Numbered from the stretch's first letter, positions 1 to 8,625 are shown. The stretch: DNA of 12,844 nucleotides from Deltaproteobacteria bacterium (GCA_030649435.1 JAUSKE010000163.1:1-12844), one strand, 5' to 3'. Notes: generated by a model from the letters alone, not told the origin. Made by a program: numbers and translations.

Positions 1-3000
1 CTGATCAGTTGGGGGAAAAATCGTCAGACGGCTATTGATCGATTAAAAAAAGGGCTCTCCGAAACTCTTATTTTCGGACTCCCGACGAATAACGCTTTTT
101 GTCGCGAGTTGTTGGAGCAGTCCGATTTTCTGAAAGGAAACTACACAACACGATTCCTCTCAGAGCATCCGGAACTTCGTGGTGAGCTGAAGGAACTCCC
201 GGCACTCGCTCCGCTCGCCATCGCACTCGCCGGTGCGGTGCAATATATAAAAGATATGGAAGAGCTTCGACGCCGACTTGCCTCTGGTGAATTGACGAGT
301 CTTCTTCATATCTTTAGACAGATTCCCAAAAACGGTTTTTCGTACGAAGTGGAAATTCTGGGGAAGAAGGTCAAGGTCGATTTAGCAGAAGAGGCGCCGA
401 ATCGCTTTCGTGCCACCTTTGTCGGCATAACCCTCTCTTTTGAAATTGTGGAACGCGAAAGGGTGAATCTTCCTTTTAGCGGATCATTTTGGGGACTGAC
501 CTGCTTTTTGGCCGACAGCTCGGTCAAGAATCTCTCTGCCTATTTTGGTGAAGGGGCGCTCTCTCTCATTTTGGAAGGCTCTCTTTTCTGTTTTCATTTT
601 CGACGAGAGGGGGAAAAAGAGATCACCCGTGACCCTCACGCCGCACCGATGGCGGGCCAGATTGTTGCGATCCCGGTCCGCAATGGGGAAAAAATAACGA
701 TCGGTCAGGAACTGTTCCAGATTGAATCGATGAAAATGATCACCGTTATTCGATCAGTGCGGGAAGGGATTGTCTCCGCAATCGGTAAAAATGTTGGCGA
801 ACCGGTCAAAGCGGGGGAATGGGTGGTGCAAATCCCAATAACCGAGGTGGTTTCACAACGGGGCGGAGAATTTTGGAAGAAAGGGGATTTGAAATCGGTT
901 GATGGTGGGGCGGTTCACGAACGGCCCCACCTCGATCAAATCCGTCATTACCTGCAGGGGTATGATGTTGATGTCGCAATGCTGGAGAAGAAGTGGGGAG
1001 AAGTCTCCAGTGAAAAACTGGGTGAGGTGGCGATGGCACTCCTCGAAGAACGACTCCACTTGAACGAGCTTTTTACGGAGCAGACCCACTCGATGGCGTT
1101 TCTCATGGAGCGGGGGGGGAAGGGGGAATCTCTGCCACAGAGGGCGATTTCACTCTTACAAGTTATTTTACCCTCCTATGGAGTGAAGGGGCTCGCGGAG
1201 CTTGATCAAAAGCCGCGCGTCCTTCTCCACCTCTTTCAGGCGTTTGAAAAGGAGAGGGAACAAAAAGAAAAAATTCTGACAAAACTCCTGAAACTCTGCC
1301 TCCAAAAAGAGGTTTCAAAGACGCTCGCCGACCCGTTGGCACGATGGTTGAAGAGTCACACAACCATGGTGGCTGACGACCGTCAGGATCTCTTGGAGCT
1401 TCTCCATCAGATTGATCCTGAAAAATATCACGAGGTGGAATTACTCCCGGTCGATCCCGATTATTGGAAGGAGTATCGTTCGTTCAACAAAAATCCGGCG
1501 GAGGGACTCGACCCAAAAGAATACCGCCGATTGATCGATGCCCTTCAAGAAAAAGAGGTTCATTTCGCTCCACTTACCTTTGAACTGTTCCCCGAAAATA
1601 TCCGCTTATCACTCAAACATTGGTTCCAGGCCTTCGAGGGAAGATCCCTCCCATTGCCCAAAAAGTTGGTGAAGGGTGATTCACCCAAGAATGGAATTCA
1701 TCTCTTTGAGCTCGTTGCCCGTTCTGGTTCGGTCACTGTTCCACCCCGTTTTGTTGTTGTCGGTCTCGTGCCGGATGCCGGGATGGAGATGCGGCGAGAA
1801 GGGGTCTTGGCCTTTCCCGGTTTTGAGAGGGCAACGATCGAGGCGTACCGAACCCTCCGCTTGGTGCAGGCCGTTTCTCCCCATCAACCGAATCATGTCT
1901 TGATCTTCTCAACCGATCCAGATCCGGTGCCATGGCGAACACGTGACGGCGAAGGGGGCAAACTGGTTTTGACTCCGCAGCTCGCTCGTACCACAGCGGG
2001 GCGTGTTGCCGGTTTTGCACTCGATGTCCAGATCTCTGCAACGGAGATTGTTCTCCCGCTACTGAATGACGCCGATCAAAAAACCTATTGGACCGTGATT
2101 GAGATTCGCCACTCCAAACTGGGGGGGGTTATCAGTCGTCCTCCGTTTTTACTCCATGAGAGAAAACCGGAGGTCCCTCTCGATCGTGAAAAACAGATGA
2201 ATGAGCGGCAACACCAGATGGGGAAACTTCTCAATCGCGATCGGGCGATGCTTCTTTTTGATAACGGCGAATACAAGGAACTCTTTTTCCCCGAGGTCGA
2301 TGACGCTCCGGTGGGCCCCGTCCCACTGGAGATTGGGTTGAATGTTTATGAGGGGAAGGTAGGAGGCCTACCGACACTGGCCTATGCGGGAGATTTCCGT
2401 TTTCGTGGCGGAGCCTTGGGAGAACGGGAGGGGAAAAAGCTTGCTTCAACCGTGGTACTCGCATACCTGACAGGTCGCCCACTTGTCGGGTTCCATGATG
2501 GGGCTGGTGCGAACATTCGTGATTCGGTCGCCTCACTCGGTTGGGCCGGTTCGTACTTCGGGGCGATTGCGCATACCGGAGGCTTCTCCGATAAGAAAAA
2601 ATTCCGCCGCTGGTTTTTGGGGCACCATGAACGGGACTATTTTGAAAAATGTCTCTGGCATTTCGAAACTTTTATGGCGGGTGGCGAGGGTCGGGCGCCC
2701 GGCCGCGCGGAATTTATGAGCACGGCTGGGCGGAACCTGAGACAGGACCCGCCATCAACGGTCGAAGAATTGATCGACCAAGTTTCTCATCAACTCATCC
2801 ATTTTCATCTCCATGTCGGTGCGACAGTCGGGATGCTCGTCTATGGGGCCTCGGTCGCCCATGCGAGCCTGATGGTTGATCAACCGGAGGCGTATCGGGT
2901 CTTGACCGGTGCGGCAACGGTCGCCCGTGTGACGGGAGAAGAGGGGAGTAACTATCTTTTGGGTGGGGCGAAGGCGCATGCGGAGGAGAGCGGCGACATC

Positions 3001-4428
3001 GAGATGAGTTTTTCGACTGAGGAACAGGTGATCGATCAGACACGACGGTTGCTAAAACTCTTTCATCAGAAAAATAAGTTGAACCAAATCCGACGAGACC
3101 CAAAGCAGGCCCGCCTTGAGGTGCCGCGTCAGGCGGGGATCATTCTGGGACGGGATGCGATCCGTGGGCATATTGATGACGGTGAATTTTTCGAAGTTCG
3201 ACCGCAACTGAAACAGGCGGGTGGTCTTTTGACCGGTTACGCCTCCCTCGCAGGACAACCGGTCACCCTTGTTGCAACGGCCACCGATTATGGTATTTCC
3301 CACCCGAAGGGGTTTAAAAAAGTAACCTTGATAGCGGAGGCGGCCGAGGATCTCTCGCTCCCGTTCCTCCTCGCGACCGGTGATCAGTGGCAGGCACTCT
3401 CTCGTCCAGTTCCCGCTGACTGGCTCAAGGCCCGCGAAGAACTTTCTTTTATCCTGGACCGTCTTCGTGTCCCCCGTTTGAGTTTGGCGCTGGGTCCCCG
3501 CTCCCTCGAGCAGGTGGTTCATCAACGGATGGATCTCACTGTTTATGTGGAGCGAGGGAACGAAACCGATTTTGAAACCGACCGGGCCAAAAGGCTTTGT
3601 CCAATCATTGTCTCTTCCATCGAAGAAGGGTTCGACCGTTTGGCAATACTCCTCCAGTACCTTCCTCGTCGCCCTGACCAGTTACCCCCCCATTGGCGGC
3701 ATGAGGATCCGGTCGATCGAGAATGCCACTTCAATCTTCCGGCAGAATTGAACCGTTCTTACCCCATGCGTGACCTGATTGGTGAACTGTTCGATCAAAA
3801 AAGCTTTCTGGAGCTTTGGGCTGGCGATCACCTGCCGCTCATCACCGGTTTTGCTGCTCTTGGAGGGACGATTGTTGGGCTTATCGCCGATGATCCAGCG
3901 GTCGAAGGGGGGGCACAAAATGTTTCGTCGATCGCCAAGTTTACCCGGATGCACCGGCTCTGCCAACGCTTTGGTCTGCCGCTCATCGAGTTGAATGATT
4001 CGCCAGCGTTTCGCCCCGGCCGTGAACAGGAACATGGTGGGATTCAGGGAGAAGGGGGAAAATCGATCCGTGAGGAATGCCTTTCCTCCATCCCCAAGAT
4101 CGCCGTGACCTTGCGACAAAACTATGGTGGCCGTCTTGTGCATGCGAACCTGATTACGCTCGGGCCGCCGCGTATCGGTTTGGTGTTGGAAGGGGCAAAG
4201 GTTGGAGTGATGGGGTCAAAAGGGGCGATAGGGGTTCTTTATGGGAAGAAACTGGCGGCCCTGCCGGAGTCGGAACGGAAAGCGGCGGAACTCCGTTGGC
4301 AAAAAGAGTACGAAGCGGAACAGCTGAATCCATCCAAGGCGGTTGAACTCGGGTATGTTCGGAAACCGATCGCGTCGAAAGAGCTTCGAAAGGAGTTGAC
4401 TCGCGCCTTGAGAGAGTTCAGATTTTAG
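1..4428 (+). CDS. Multidomain single-chain acyl-CoA (acetyl-CoA-type) carboxylase, 5' partial
   Basis: The reading frame is open from the first base, so the true start lies upstream; the TTG at 109 is internal. Codons are numbered from base 1 (1475 visible). Codons 1-60 match the end of a biotin carboxylase (WGKNRQ..., FGLPTNN, then a KGNYTT segment). A linker domain (about 65-210) precedes a biotinyl domain (about 212-280) with the biotin-accepting lysine in ESMKM at codon 245. A central region of about 450 residues follows. The carboxyltransferase fills about 775-1475: its N half has FRFRGGALG, FHDGAGAN (833) and LGGAK (987), and its C half has QEHGGI (about 1345) and GVMGSKGAIGVLYG (about 1400). 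The enzyme should carboxylate biotin with ATP and bicarbonate, then transfer CO2 to an acyl-CoA such as acetyl-CoA to make malonyl-CoA; the substrate cannot be read from the sequence. The domain order and long central part resemble eukaryotic acetyl-CoA carboxylase rather than the usual multi-subunit bacterial enzyme. With the missing N terminus the protein would be about 1,850-1,900 residues. TAG ends 3 bases before the PBP gene. Confidence 0.93.
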   Translation: MISWGKNRQTAIDRLKKGLSETLIFGLPTNNAFCRELLEQSDFLKGNYTTRFLSEHPELRGELKELPALAPLAIALAGAVQYIKDMEELRRRLASGELTSLLHIFRQIPKNGFSYEVEILGKKVKVDLAEEAPNRFRATFVGITLSFEIVERERVNLPFSGSFWGLTCFLADSSVKNLSAYFGEGALSLILEGSLFCFHFRREGEKEITRDPHAAPMAGQIVAIPVRNGEKITIGQELFQIESMKMITVIRSVREGIVSAIGKNVGEPVKAGEWVVQIPITEVVSQRGGEFWKKGDLKSVDGGAVHERPHLDQIRHYLQGYDVDVAMLEKKWGEVSSEKLGEVAMALLEERLHLNELFTEQTHSMAFLMERGGKGESLPQRAISLLQVILPSYGVKGLAELDQKPRVLLHLFQAFEKEREQKEKILTKLLKLCLQKEVSKTLADPLARWLKSHTTMVADDRQDLLELLHQIDPEKYHEVELLPVDPDYWKEYRSFNKNPAEGLDPKEYRRLIDALQEKEVHFAPLTFELFPENIRLSLKHWFQAFEGRSLPLPKKLVKGDSPKNGIHLFELVARSGSVTVPPRFVVVGLVPDAGMEMRREGVLAFPGFERATIEAYRTLRLVQAVSPHQPNHVLIFSTDPDPVPWRTRDGEGGKLVLTPQLARTTAGRVAGFALDVQISATEIVLPLLNDADQKTYWTVIEIRHSKLGGVISRPPFLLHERKPEVPLDREKQMNERQHQMGKLLNRDRAMLLFDNGEYKELFFPEVDDAPVGPVPLEIGLNVYEGKVGGLPTLAYAGDFRFRGGALGEREGKKLASTVVLAYLTGRPLVGFHDGAGANIRDSVASLGWAGSYFGAIAHTGGFSDKKKFRRWFLGHHERDYFEKCLWHFETFMAGGEGRAPGRAEFMSTAGRNLRQDPPSTVEELIDQVSHQLIHFHLHVGATVGMLVYGASVAHASLMVDQPEAYRVLTGAATVARVTGEEGSNYLLGGAKAHAEESGDIEMSFSTEEQVIDQTRRLLKLFHQKNKLNQIRRDPKQARLEVPRQAGIILGRDAIRGHIDDGEFFEVRPQLKQAGGLLTGYASLAGQPVTLVATATDYGISHPKGFKKVTLIAEAAEDLSLPFLLATGDQWQALSRPVPADWLKAREELSFILDRLRVPRLSLALGPRSLEQVVHQRMDLTVYVERGNETDFETDRAKRLCPIIVSSIEEGFDRLAILLQYLPRRPDQLPPHWRHEDPVDRECHFNLPAELNRSYPMRDLIGELFDQKSFLELWAGDHLPLITGFAALGGTIVGLIADDPAVEGGAQNVSSIAKFTRMHRLCQRFGLPLIELNDSPAFRPGREQEHGGIQGEGGKSIREECLSSIPKIAVTLRQNYGGRLVHANLITLGPPRIGLVLEGAKVGVMGSKGAIGVLYGKKLAALPESERKAAELRWQKEYEAEQLNPSKAVELGYVRKPIASKELRKELTRALREFRF

Positions 4429-4431
4429 ATC

Positions 4432-6732
4432 ATGAGTTCCTTTCGCCTCTTTTTTCAACGGCTGAAGTTTTTTCTCTTTTTCGGGATCATTTTTGGTTCC
4501 GTTTTCGGGCTATATCTTTTTTACCTGAATTACCAGATCACCACCAAGTTTGAATATCACCGTTGGAACCTCCCTTCACGGGTTTATTCGGATGCCGTTT
4601 ATCTGTTCCCCGGACAGAAGGTTAGTCCGGCCCGTCTTGAAGAAAAACTGATCCGGCTCGATTATCGCCGTGTCCCCGGCGGGGCTGGCACTAGTATCCA
4701 GGCCTCGGGAGAATACCATCGTGATTCGCGGGGGCTCTTGGTCTACCTCCATGATTTTTCCTACCCCACAGAAGAGTTTAAGGGATTCCCGATCTTTATT
4801 CGTTGGGATGGCGGAGGGTCCGCTGCCGGCCCCAAGGTGGATCAGATCCTCCGGTTGGACACGAAAGAATCTCTCGTGACAATCAAGCTGGAGCCGGAAC
4901 TGATCGCCTCAGTTTTTGATGAAAAAACGGAAGATAGAACCCTCATCAAGCTGGCGGATATTCCCAAGTCACTCATCGATGCGATCGTAACGATCGAGGA
5001 CGAACGTTTTTACCGTCATCATGGGATTGACCCGCAGTCGATATTGAGGGCCTTTCTGGTGGATCTGATTCACGGAAAACTGGTTCAGGGTGGAAGTACG
5101 CTCACGCAACAGCTTGTGAAAAATTATTTTCTGACCGGCAAGAAAAGTTTTGTAAGAAAATTTAACGAAATCATCATGTCGCTCCTCCTCGAACGTCGCT
5201 ACACCAAAGAAGAGATTTTGGAGGCGTATCTGAACGAAATCTATCTAGGGCAGAGGGGGGCGGCGTCGGTGGCTGGTGTAGGGGAAGGGGCCCATCTCTT
5301 TTTTTCGAAAGAGGTGAGTCAACTGACTCTGGCCGAGTCAGCGTTATTGGCTGGCCTGATCCGTTCTCCGGGGGAGTATTCCCCGTTTAGAAATCCCCGG
5401 AAAGCGGCTGAACGGCGTAATTTTGTTTTGAAGGAGATGATGGAAAAGGACCTCATCACGAAGCGGGAGTTCAAGGAGGCGAGTCGCGAAAAAATAGTTT
5501 TACCGGCGCTCCGCAAAGATCTCGATCGAGCCCCTTATTTTATTGATCTGGTTCAGGCCCAGCTGAAGGAACAGTTCCCGCTCGAAAAACTGCGGGCGGA
5601 GGGGCATCGTATCTTTACGACGCTCGACCTTGACTGGCAGCGGGTGGCGGAAAGGGCGGTGCGGGAAGGGTTGGATGCGCTGGAGCAAAAGATCCCGGTG
5701 GTCAAAAAGAGAAAAGAGGAAGAGGGGAAAAAACTGGAGGCAGTTCTTGTGGCTGTGACGCCGCAGACCGGTTACATCCGGGCCTATGTTGGCGGTCGCG
5801 ACTTTTCAAAGAGCCAGTTCAACCGTCCCATGCAGGCGATGCGACAACCGGGTTCGGCATTTAAACCGTTCGTTTACCTGACGGCGCTCGATCCTGATCG
5901 CAGTAAAAAGAGTTTTACCTTGGCGAGCCTCTTGGACGACAGCCCTCTGACTCTTACCACTCCCGAAGGGCCTTGGAGTCCCGAAAATTATGAGCATGAC
6001 AACCATGGGATGATCCCGCTCCGGACCGCGCTCGAAAAAAGTTACAATGTGGCGACGGTTCGTCTCGCACTCGATGCGGGTCTCGATCAAGTTGTCGAAA
6101 CGACTCGTTTGGCCGGTATTAAAAGTCCGATACAACCGTACCCCTCGATGGCGCTCGGGGCTTTCGAGGTGATACCTCTTGAGTTGGCGAGCGCTTATAC
6201 AATTTTTCCAAATGGTGGGGCCCGTTCTGAAACATTGTCCGTTCGCTACCTCGTGACGAAGGAGGGAGAGGTTTTGGAGAAAAAGGGTTTGAAGATCAAG
6301 AAGGTGTTTTCTGCAGAGACTATTTATCTCTTAAACAGTCTCTTAAAAGGGGTCCTGGAGCGGGGGACCGGTGCTTCGTCACGCGCCCTTGGTTTTCAGG
6401 GGATCGCCGGTGGCAAGACCGGCACAACATCAGATGAGCGGGATGCCTGGTTTGTTGGATTTACTCCCAAGGTCTTGGCGCTTGTTTGGGTCGGTTACGA
6501 TGACAATACGCCGATCGATATGACTGGGGCACAGGCAGCCCTGCCGATCTGGGTCCGGTTCATGAAAGAGGTGGCTGACGCAGAAGAAGATTTCCCACAG
6601 CCGGAAAAGATTACTCGGGTGACGATCGATCCGGAAAGCGGTGGTGTCGCGACATCGAATTGTCCCGAGAAGCGGGAAGAGCCATTCATCAAAGGGACGG
6701 AGCCGAAGGAGAGTTGTGCCTTGCATCCTTGA
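4432..6732 (+). CDS. mrcB: Class A penicillin-binding protein, PBP1b type
   Basis: A bifunctional peptidoglycan synthase of 766 residues that polymerises lipid II and cross-links the strands in the periplasm. One N-terminal membrane helix (about 12-34) anchors it. Residues about 50-125 look like the UB2H regulatory domain typical of PBP1b. The GT51 glycosyltransferase follows, with the catalytic glutamate in EDERFYRHHG (E189), GGSTLTQQLVKNYF (220-233) and a second key glutamate in EAYLNEIYLGQ (E269). The transpeptidase carries all three motifs: nucleophile S475 in SAFK, SYN at 537-539 and KTG at 662-664. The end, with GTEP and a cysteine pair (NCPEK, SCALHP), is common in this family. The ATG at 4432 lies 3 bases after the carboxylase stop, which implies cotranscription. 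All catalytic residues are present, so it should be active. PBP1b rather than PBP1a is inferred from the UB2H-like segment and the length. Confidence 0.95.
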   Translation: MSSFRLFFQRLKFFLFFGIIFGSVFGLYLFYLNYQITTKFEYHRWNLPSRVYSDAVYLFPGQKVSPARLEEKLIRLDYRRVPGGAGTSIQASGEYHRDSRGLLVYLHDFSYPTEEFKGFPIFIRWDGGGSAAGPKVDQILRLDTKESLVTIKLEPELIASVFDEKTEDRTLIKLADIPKSLIDAIVTIEDERFYRHHGIDPQSILRAFLVDLIHGKLVQGGSTLTQQLVKNYFLTGKKSFVRKFNEIIMSLLLERRYTKEEILEAYLNEIYLGQRGAASVAGVGEGAHLFFSKEVSQLTLAESALLAGLIRSPGEYSPFRNPRKAAERRNFVLKEMMEKDLITKREFKEASREKIVLPALRKDLDRAPYFIDLVQAQLKEQFPLEKLRAEGHRIFTTLDLDWQRVAERAVREGLDALEQKIPVVKKRKEEEGKKLEAVLVAVTPQTGYIRAYVGGRDFSKSQFNRPMQAMRQPGSAFKPFVYLTALDPDRSKKSFTLASLLDDSPLTLTTPEGPWSPENYEHDNHGMIPLRTALEKSYNVATVRLALDAGLDQVVETTRLAGIKSPIQPYPSMALGAFEVIPLELASAYTIFPNGGARSETLSVRYLVTKEGEVLEKKGLKIKKVFSAETIYLLNSLLKGVLERGTGASSRALGFQGIAGGKTGTTSDERDAWFVGFTPKVLALVWVGYDDNTPIDMTGAQAALPIWVRFMKEVADAEEDFPQPEKITRVTIDPESGGVATSNCPEKREEPFIKGTEPKESCALHP

Positions 6733-6759
6733 CTTTTTTTCTTTACCTATCGACCATTG

Positions 6760-7203
6760 ATGAAATCAGGTCGCTGGCTTATTTTGATTCTGCTCGTTTT
6801 TCTTGTCAGTTGTCTTCCTCCCAAGAGGGCGAAGAGACGACCGACTCCCTCTCTGCCCCCTCAGGTAGTGACGGTCCCTGAAGCGCCACCACCGGTGGCC
6901 GAACCGACCCGGCCAGAGCGGAATGCCTCCAACACCCTGATTGTTCGTGGAAAAAACAAGCTTGAAGTGGGGGAGACGGTTGCAGCGGCGGAACTTTTTC
7001 ATGAAGCGATCAATCTAGACCCGACGAATGGACCAGCCTATTACTACCTCGCCTATGCCAAGTATCGGACCGGAGAGTTGAGTGAGGTAATGGATCTCCT
7101 CGATCGTGGCGAAAACCTCCTTTCTGGCAAAAAAGACTGGCTTGAGGTGATAGGCCAACTACGATCTGAGGTCCAAGCGGCTTCCCCAGCACCTGTGCAG
7201 TGA
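6760..7203 (+). CDS. TPR-containing lipoprotein, possible PBP1b activator (LpoP-like)
   Basis: A 147-residue lipoprotein. The signal peptide ends in a lipobox, LVSC, with the lipidated cysteine at 18. A basic, proline-rich linker (about 19-55) would extend the rest away from the membrane. Residues about 58-120 form one or two tetratricopeptide repeats (EAINLDPTNGPAYYYLAYAKY is the clearest part), and the C terminus is short and Ala/Pro-rich. The start is placed at ATG 6760; an in-frame TTG just before it at 6757 would add one residue. No good Shine-Dalgarno sequence precedes either. It sits 27 bases behind the PBP1b-type gene. A lipobox, proline-rich linker and C-terminal TPR beside a UB2H-bearing PBP match the known layout of LpoP, the Pseudomonas PBP1b activator. 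That role is inferred from layout and position only; TPR lipoproteins have many functions. Confidence 0.85.
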   Translation: MKSGRWLILILLVFLVSCLPPKRAKRRPTPSLPPQVVTVPEAPPPVAEPTRPERNASNTLIVRGKNKLEVGETVAAAELFHEAINLDPTNGPAYYYLAYAKYRTGELSEVMDLLDRGENLLSGKKDWLEVIGQLRSEVQAASPAPVQ

Positions 7204-7952
7204 TGAAGACGATTGCCACACTTTTTGTTTTTATGTTAGCGTTGTCCCCTCGCATGGGGATCACCCAAAACAAAATCGACCTAACTCATCCGATCCGCGA
7301 AGGAATCCCGGTCTGGCCCGGCTCTAAACCAGTTCAAATTGAAAAATTGGCTGGCATGGAGAAGGATCATTATTTTTCACAGCACCTGTCGTTTCCGGAA
7401 CATACCGGCACGCATATCGATGCCCCAGCCCATTTTTCAAAAAATGGGAAAACGGTTGACCAGTTGACACCGGAGGAGTTGAACACTCCCGCCTACCTGA
7501 TCGATGTGCAGAAACAGGTTTCCTCTAATCCGGATTACACCTTAACGGTGGCTGATCTGCAGAGTTGGGAACTGGAGCATGGGAAAACGGTTCGTGGGGG
7601 GATCGTTCTTCTTCGGACCGGCTGGGATCGTTACTGGTCCAACCCAAAAAAATACCTCGGGCAGGATGCCCAGGGAAAACTACACTTCCCCGGTTTTTCT
7701 TGTGAAGTTGCAGAGTATCTCTTCGTTCAGTATGATGTTCGTGGTTTGGGGATCGATACGCCGAGTATCGATGCTGGTCTTGCTTCCGATTTTTGTGTGC
7801 ACCGATTTTTGCTTGGCAAGGGGAAGTTTTTTCTTGAAAATCTGAAAGGGTTAAGTCGTCTGCCGACTCGTTCCACTCTCGAAATTGCGCCGCTCCTGAT
7901 TGAAGGTGGCTCTGGCTCACCGGCACGCGTGTTTGCCACTCCTCAAGGGTGA
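7203..7952 (+). CDS. Exported cyclase / kynurenine-formamidase-family metal hydrolase
   Basis: A 249-residue member of the cyclase family (PF04199), metal-dependent hydrolases that include arylformamidases and isatin hydrolase. The family's metal-binding signature is intact as HTGTHIDAPAH (67-77), followed by GIDTPSID (183-190), H200 and the E-N-L glutamate at 212, all at expected spacing. The first 22 residues (MKTIATLFVFMLALSP...) look like a Sec signal peptide, so it probably acts in the periplasm; no lipobox is seen. The ATG at 7203 shares its A with the TGA of the TPR lipoprotein gene, giving a TGATG junction typical of translational coupling; GTG at 7200 is an alternative that adds one residue. 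The substrate is unknown. Kynurenine breakdown is unlikely given the predicted export and no other tryptophan genes nearby. Confidence 0.9.
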   Translation: MKTIATLFVFMLALSPRMGITQNKIDLTHPIREGIPVWPGSKPVQIEKLAGMEKDHYFSQHLSFPEHTGTHIDAPAHFSKNGKTVDQLTPEELNTPAYLIDVQKQVSSNPDYTLTVADLQSWELEHGKTVRGGIVLLRTGWDRYWSNPKKYLGQDAQGKLHFPGFSCEVAEYLFVQYDVRGLGIDTPSIDAGLASDFCVHRFLLGKGKFFLENLKGLSRLPTRSTLEIAPLLIEGGSGSPARVFATPQG

Positions 7953-7962
7953 TTCCCCAGGC

Positions 7963-8625
7963 TCAGTTTTTAGAAATTGTAAAGTCGTCGTAATCACACG
8001 CAGCGGTCGAATCCGTTGCGTTGCCATCGGTCAGGATTGCGAAGCCGATCGGGTTGTACTGCGGTGGTGTGCCGAACGCCTTCTGATGGTCATTGGCGAT
8101 GTTGATCGTCACTCTCTGCCACTGATTGCCACGGGAGGAACCAGAGGCCTTGACGAAGAGGTAAAAGTTTTTTTCCTGAGGATTTTCGGTGCCAACGGGT
8201 GCGCTCGTTGACCAGACATATTTTAACGCTTTACCAAAGGAGCTTCCGAAGACAACATAGACCCCGCAGGCGCTATCATTTTTGCCCGGAGTTCTCTCAT
8301 CGGCCCCTTTTGGCAAGGCTTTGACTCGCCACTTCCAGGAAAAAATAGGGTAAACTTTTCTGTCCCATTTAAATCGTTTCATTGTCTGAACAGAAATATT
8401 TTTGTCGTCCATCGCCTCTAGGTAGCGGTTAGTCCCTTCTTCGCGCACATGATAAACCTTATGGGCCTTTCCTTTTTGGAACGGGTAGGCCTCGAATGTT
8501 TTTGGAAACCGACCGACTGTTTGGTTGGTAAATGTTTCGACCTCTTGAACATCCGGTCGTGGTGGCGGTTTATTGAAGCCGACGAAAAAGAAACAGAAAA
8601 GAAGAAGGGTCAACGACCGGGACAT
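7963..8625 (-). CDS. DUF3047 domain protein, probably exported
   Basis: A 220-residue protein that I recognise as DUF3047-like. It starts with a hydrophobic segment (about 4-17, LTLLLFCFFFVGF) that probably acts as a signal peptide or anchor. The remainder has the family's features: a lysine-rich start of the domain, FSWKWRV near 94-100, an acidic and glycine-rich middle (NDSACGVYVVFG), a KYVWS motif, and a tail in which IGFAILTDGNAT and a DYDDF motif follow. The family is predicted to be a beta-sandwich of unknown function that may bind a ligand in the periplasm or at the cell surface. ATG at 8625 lies 42 bases downstream of the tonB stop, so it may be the last gene of the uptake operon or have its own promoter; I see no clear promoter in the gap. 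It converges on the cyclase gene. Confidence 0.85.
   Translation of the reverse strand: MSRSLTLLLFCFFFVGFNKPPPRPDVQEVETFTNQTVGRFPKTFEAYPFQKGKAHKVYHVREEGTNRYLEAMDDKNISVQTMKRFKWDRKVYPIFSWKWRVKALPKGADERTPGKNDSACGVYVVFGSSFGKALKYVWSTSAPVGTENPQEKNFYLFVKASGSSRGNQWQRVTINIANDHQKAFGTPPQYNPIGFAILTDGNATDSTAACDYDDFTISKN

Noticed and set aside
109..111. TTG as a start codon of the carboxylase
   Set aside because: The frame is open to base 1 and the upstream 36 codons continue the biotin carboxylase C-terminal pattern, so the gene begins outside the window.
1112..2128. Two runs of eight G (1112-1119 and 2121-2128) as phase-variation tracts
   Set aside because: Both lie deep inside a long intact enzyme gene with no surface role, and the frame is unbroken. 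They are more likely chance, though they are places to check for sequencing error.
3052..3525. 157-codon open frame on the minus strand inside the carboxylase gene
   Set aside because: It is antisense to a conserved carboxyltransferase domain and shows no recognisable domain, so it is a shadow frame.
7947..7971. GGG/CCC mini-hairpin followed by five T as a terminator for the cyclase operon
   Set aside because: The stem is only 3 base pairs and 9-10 bases separate it from the T-run.
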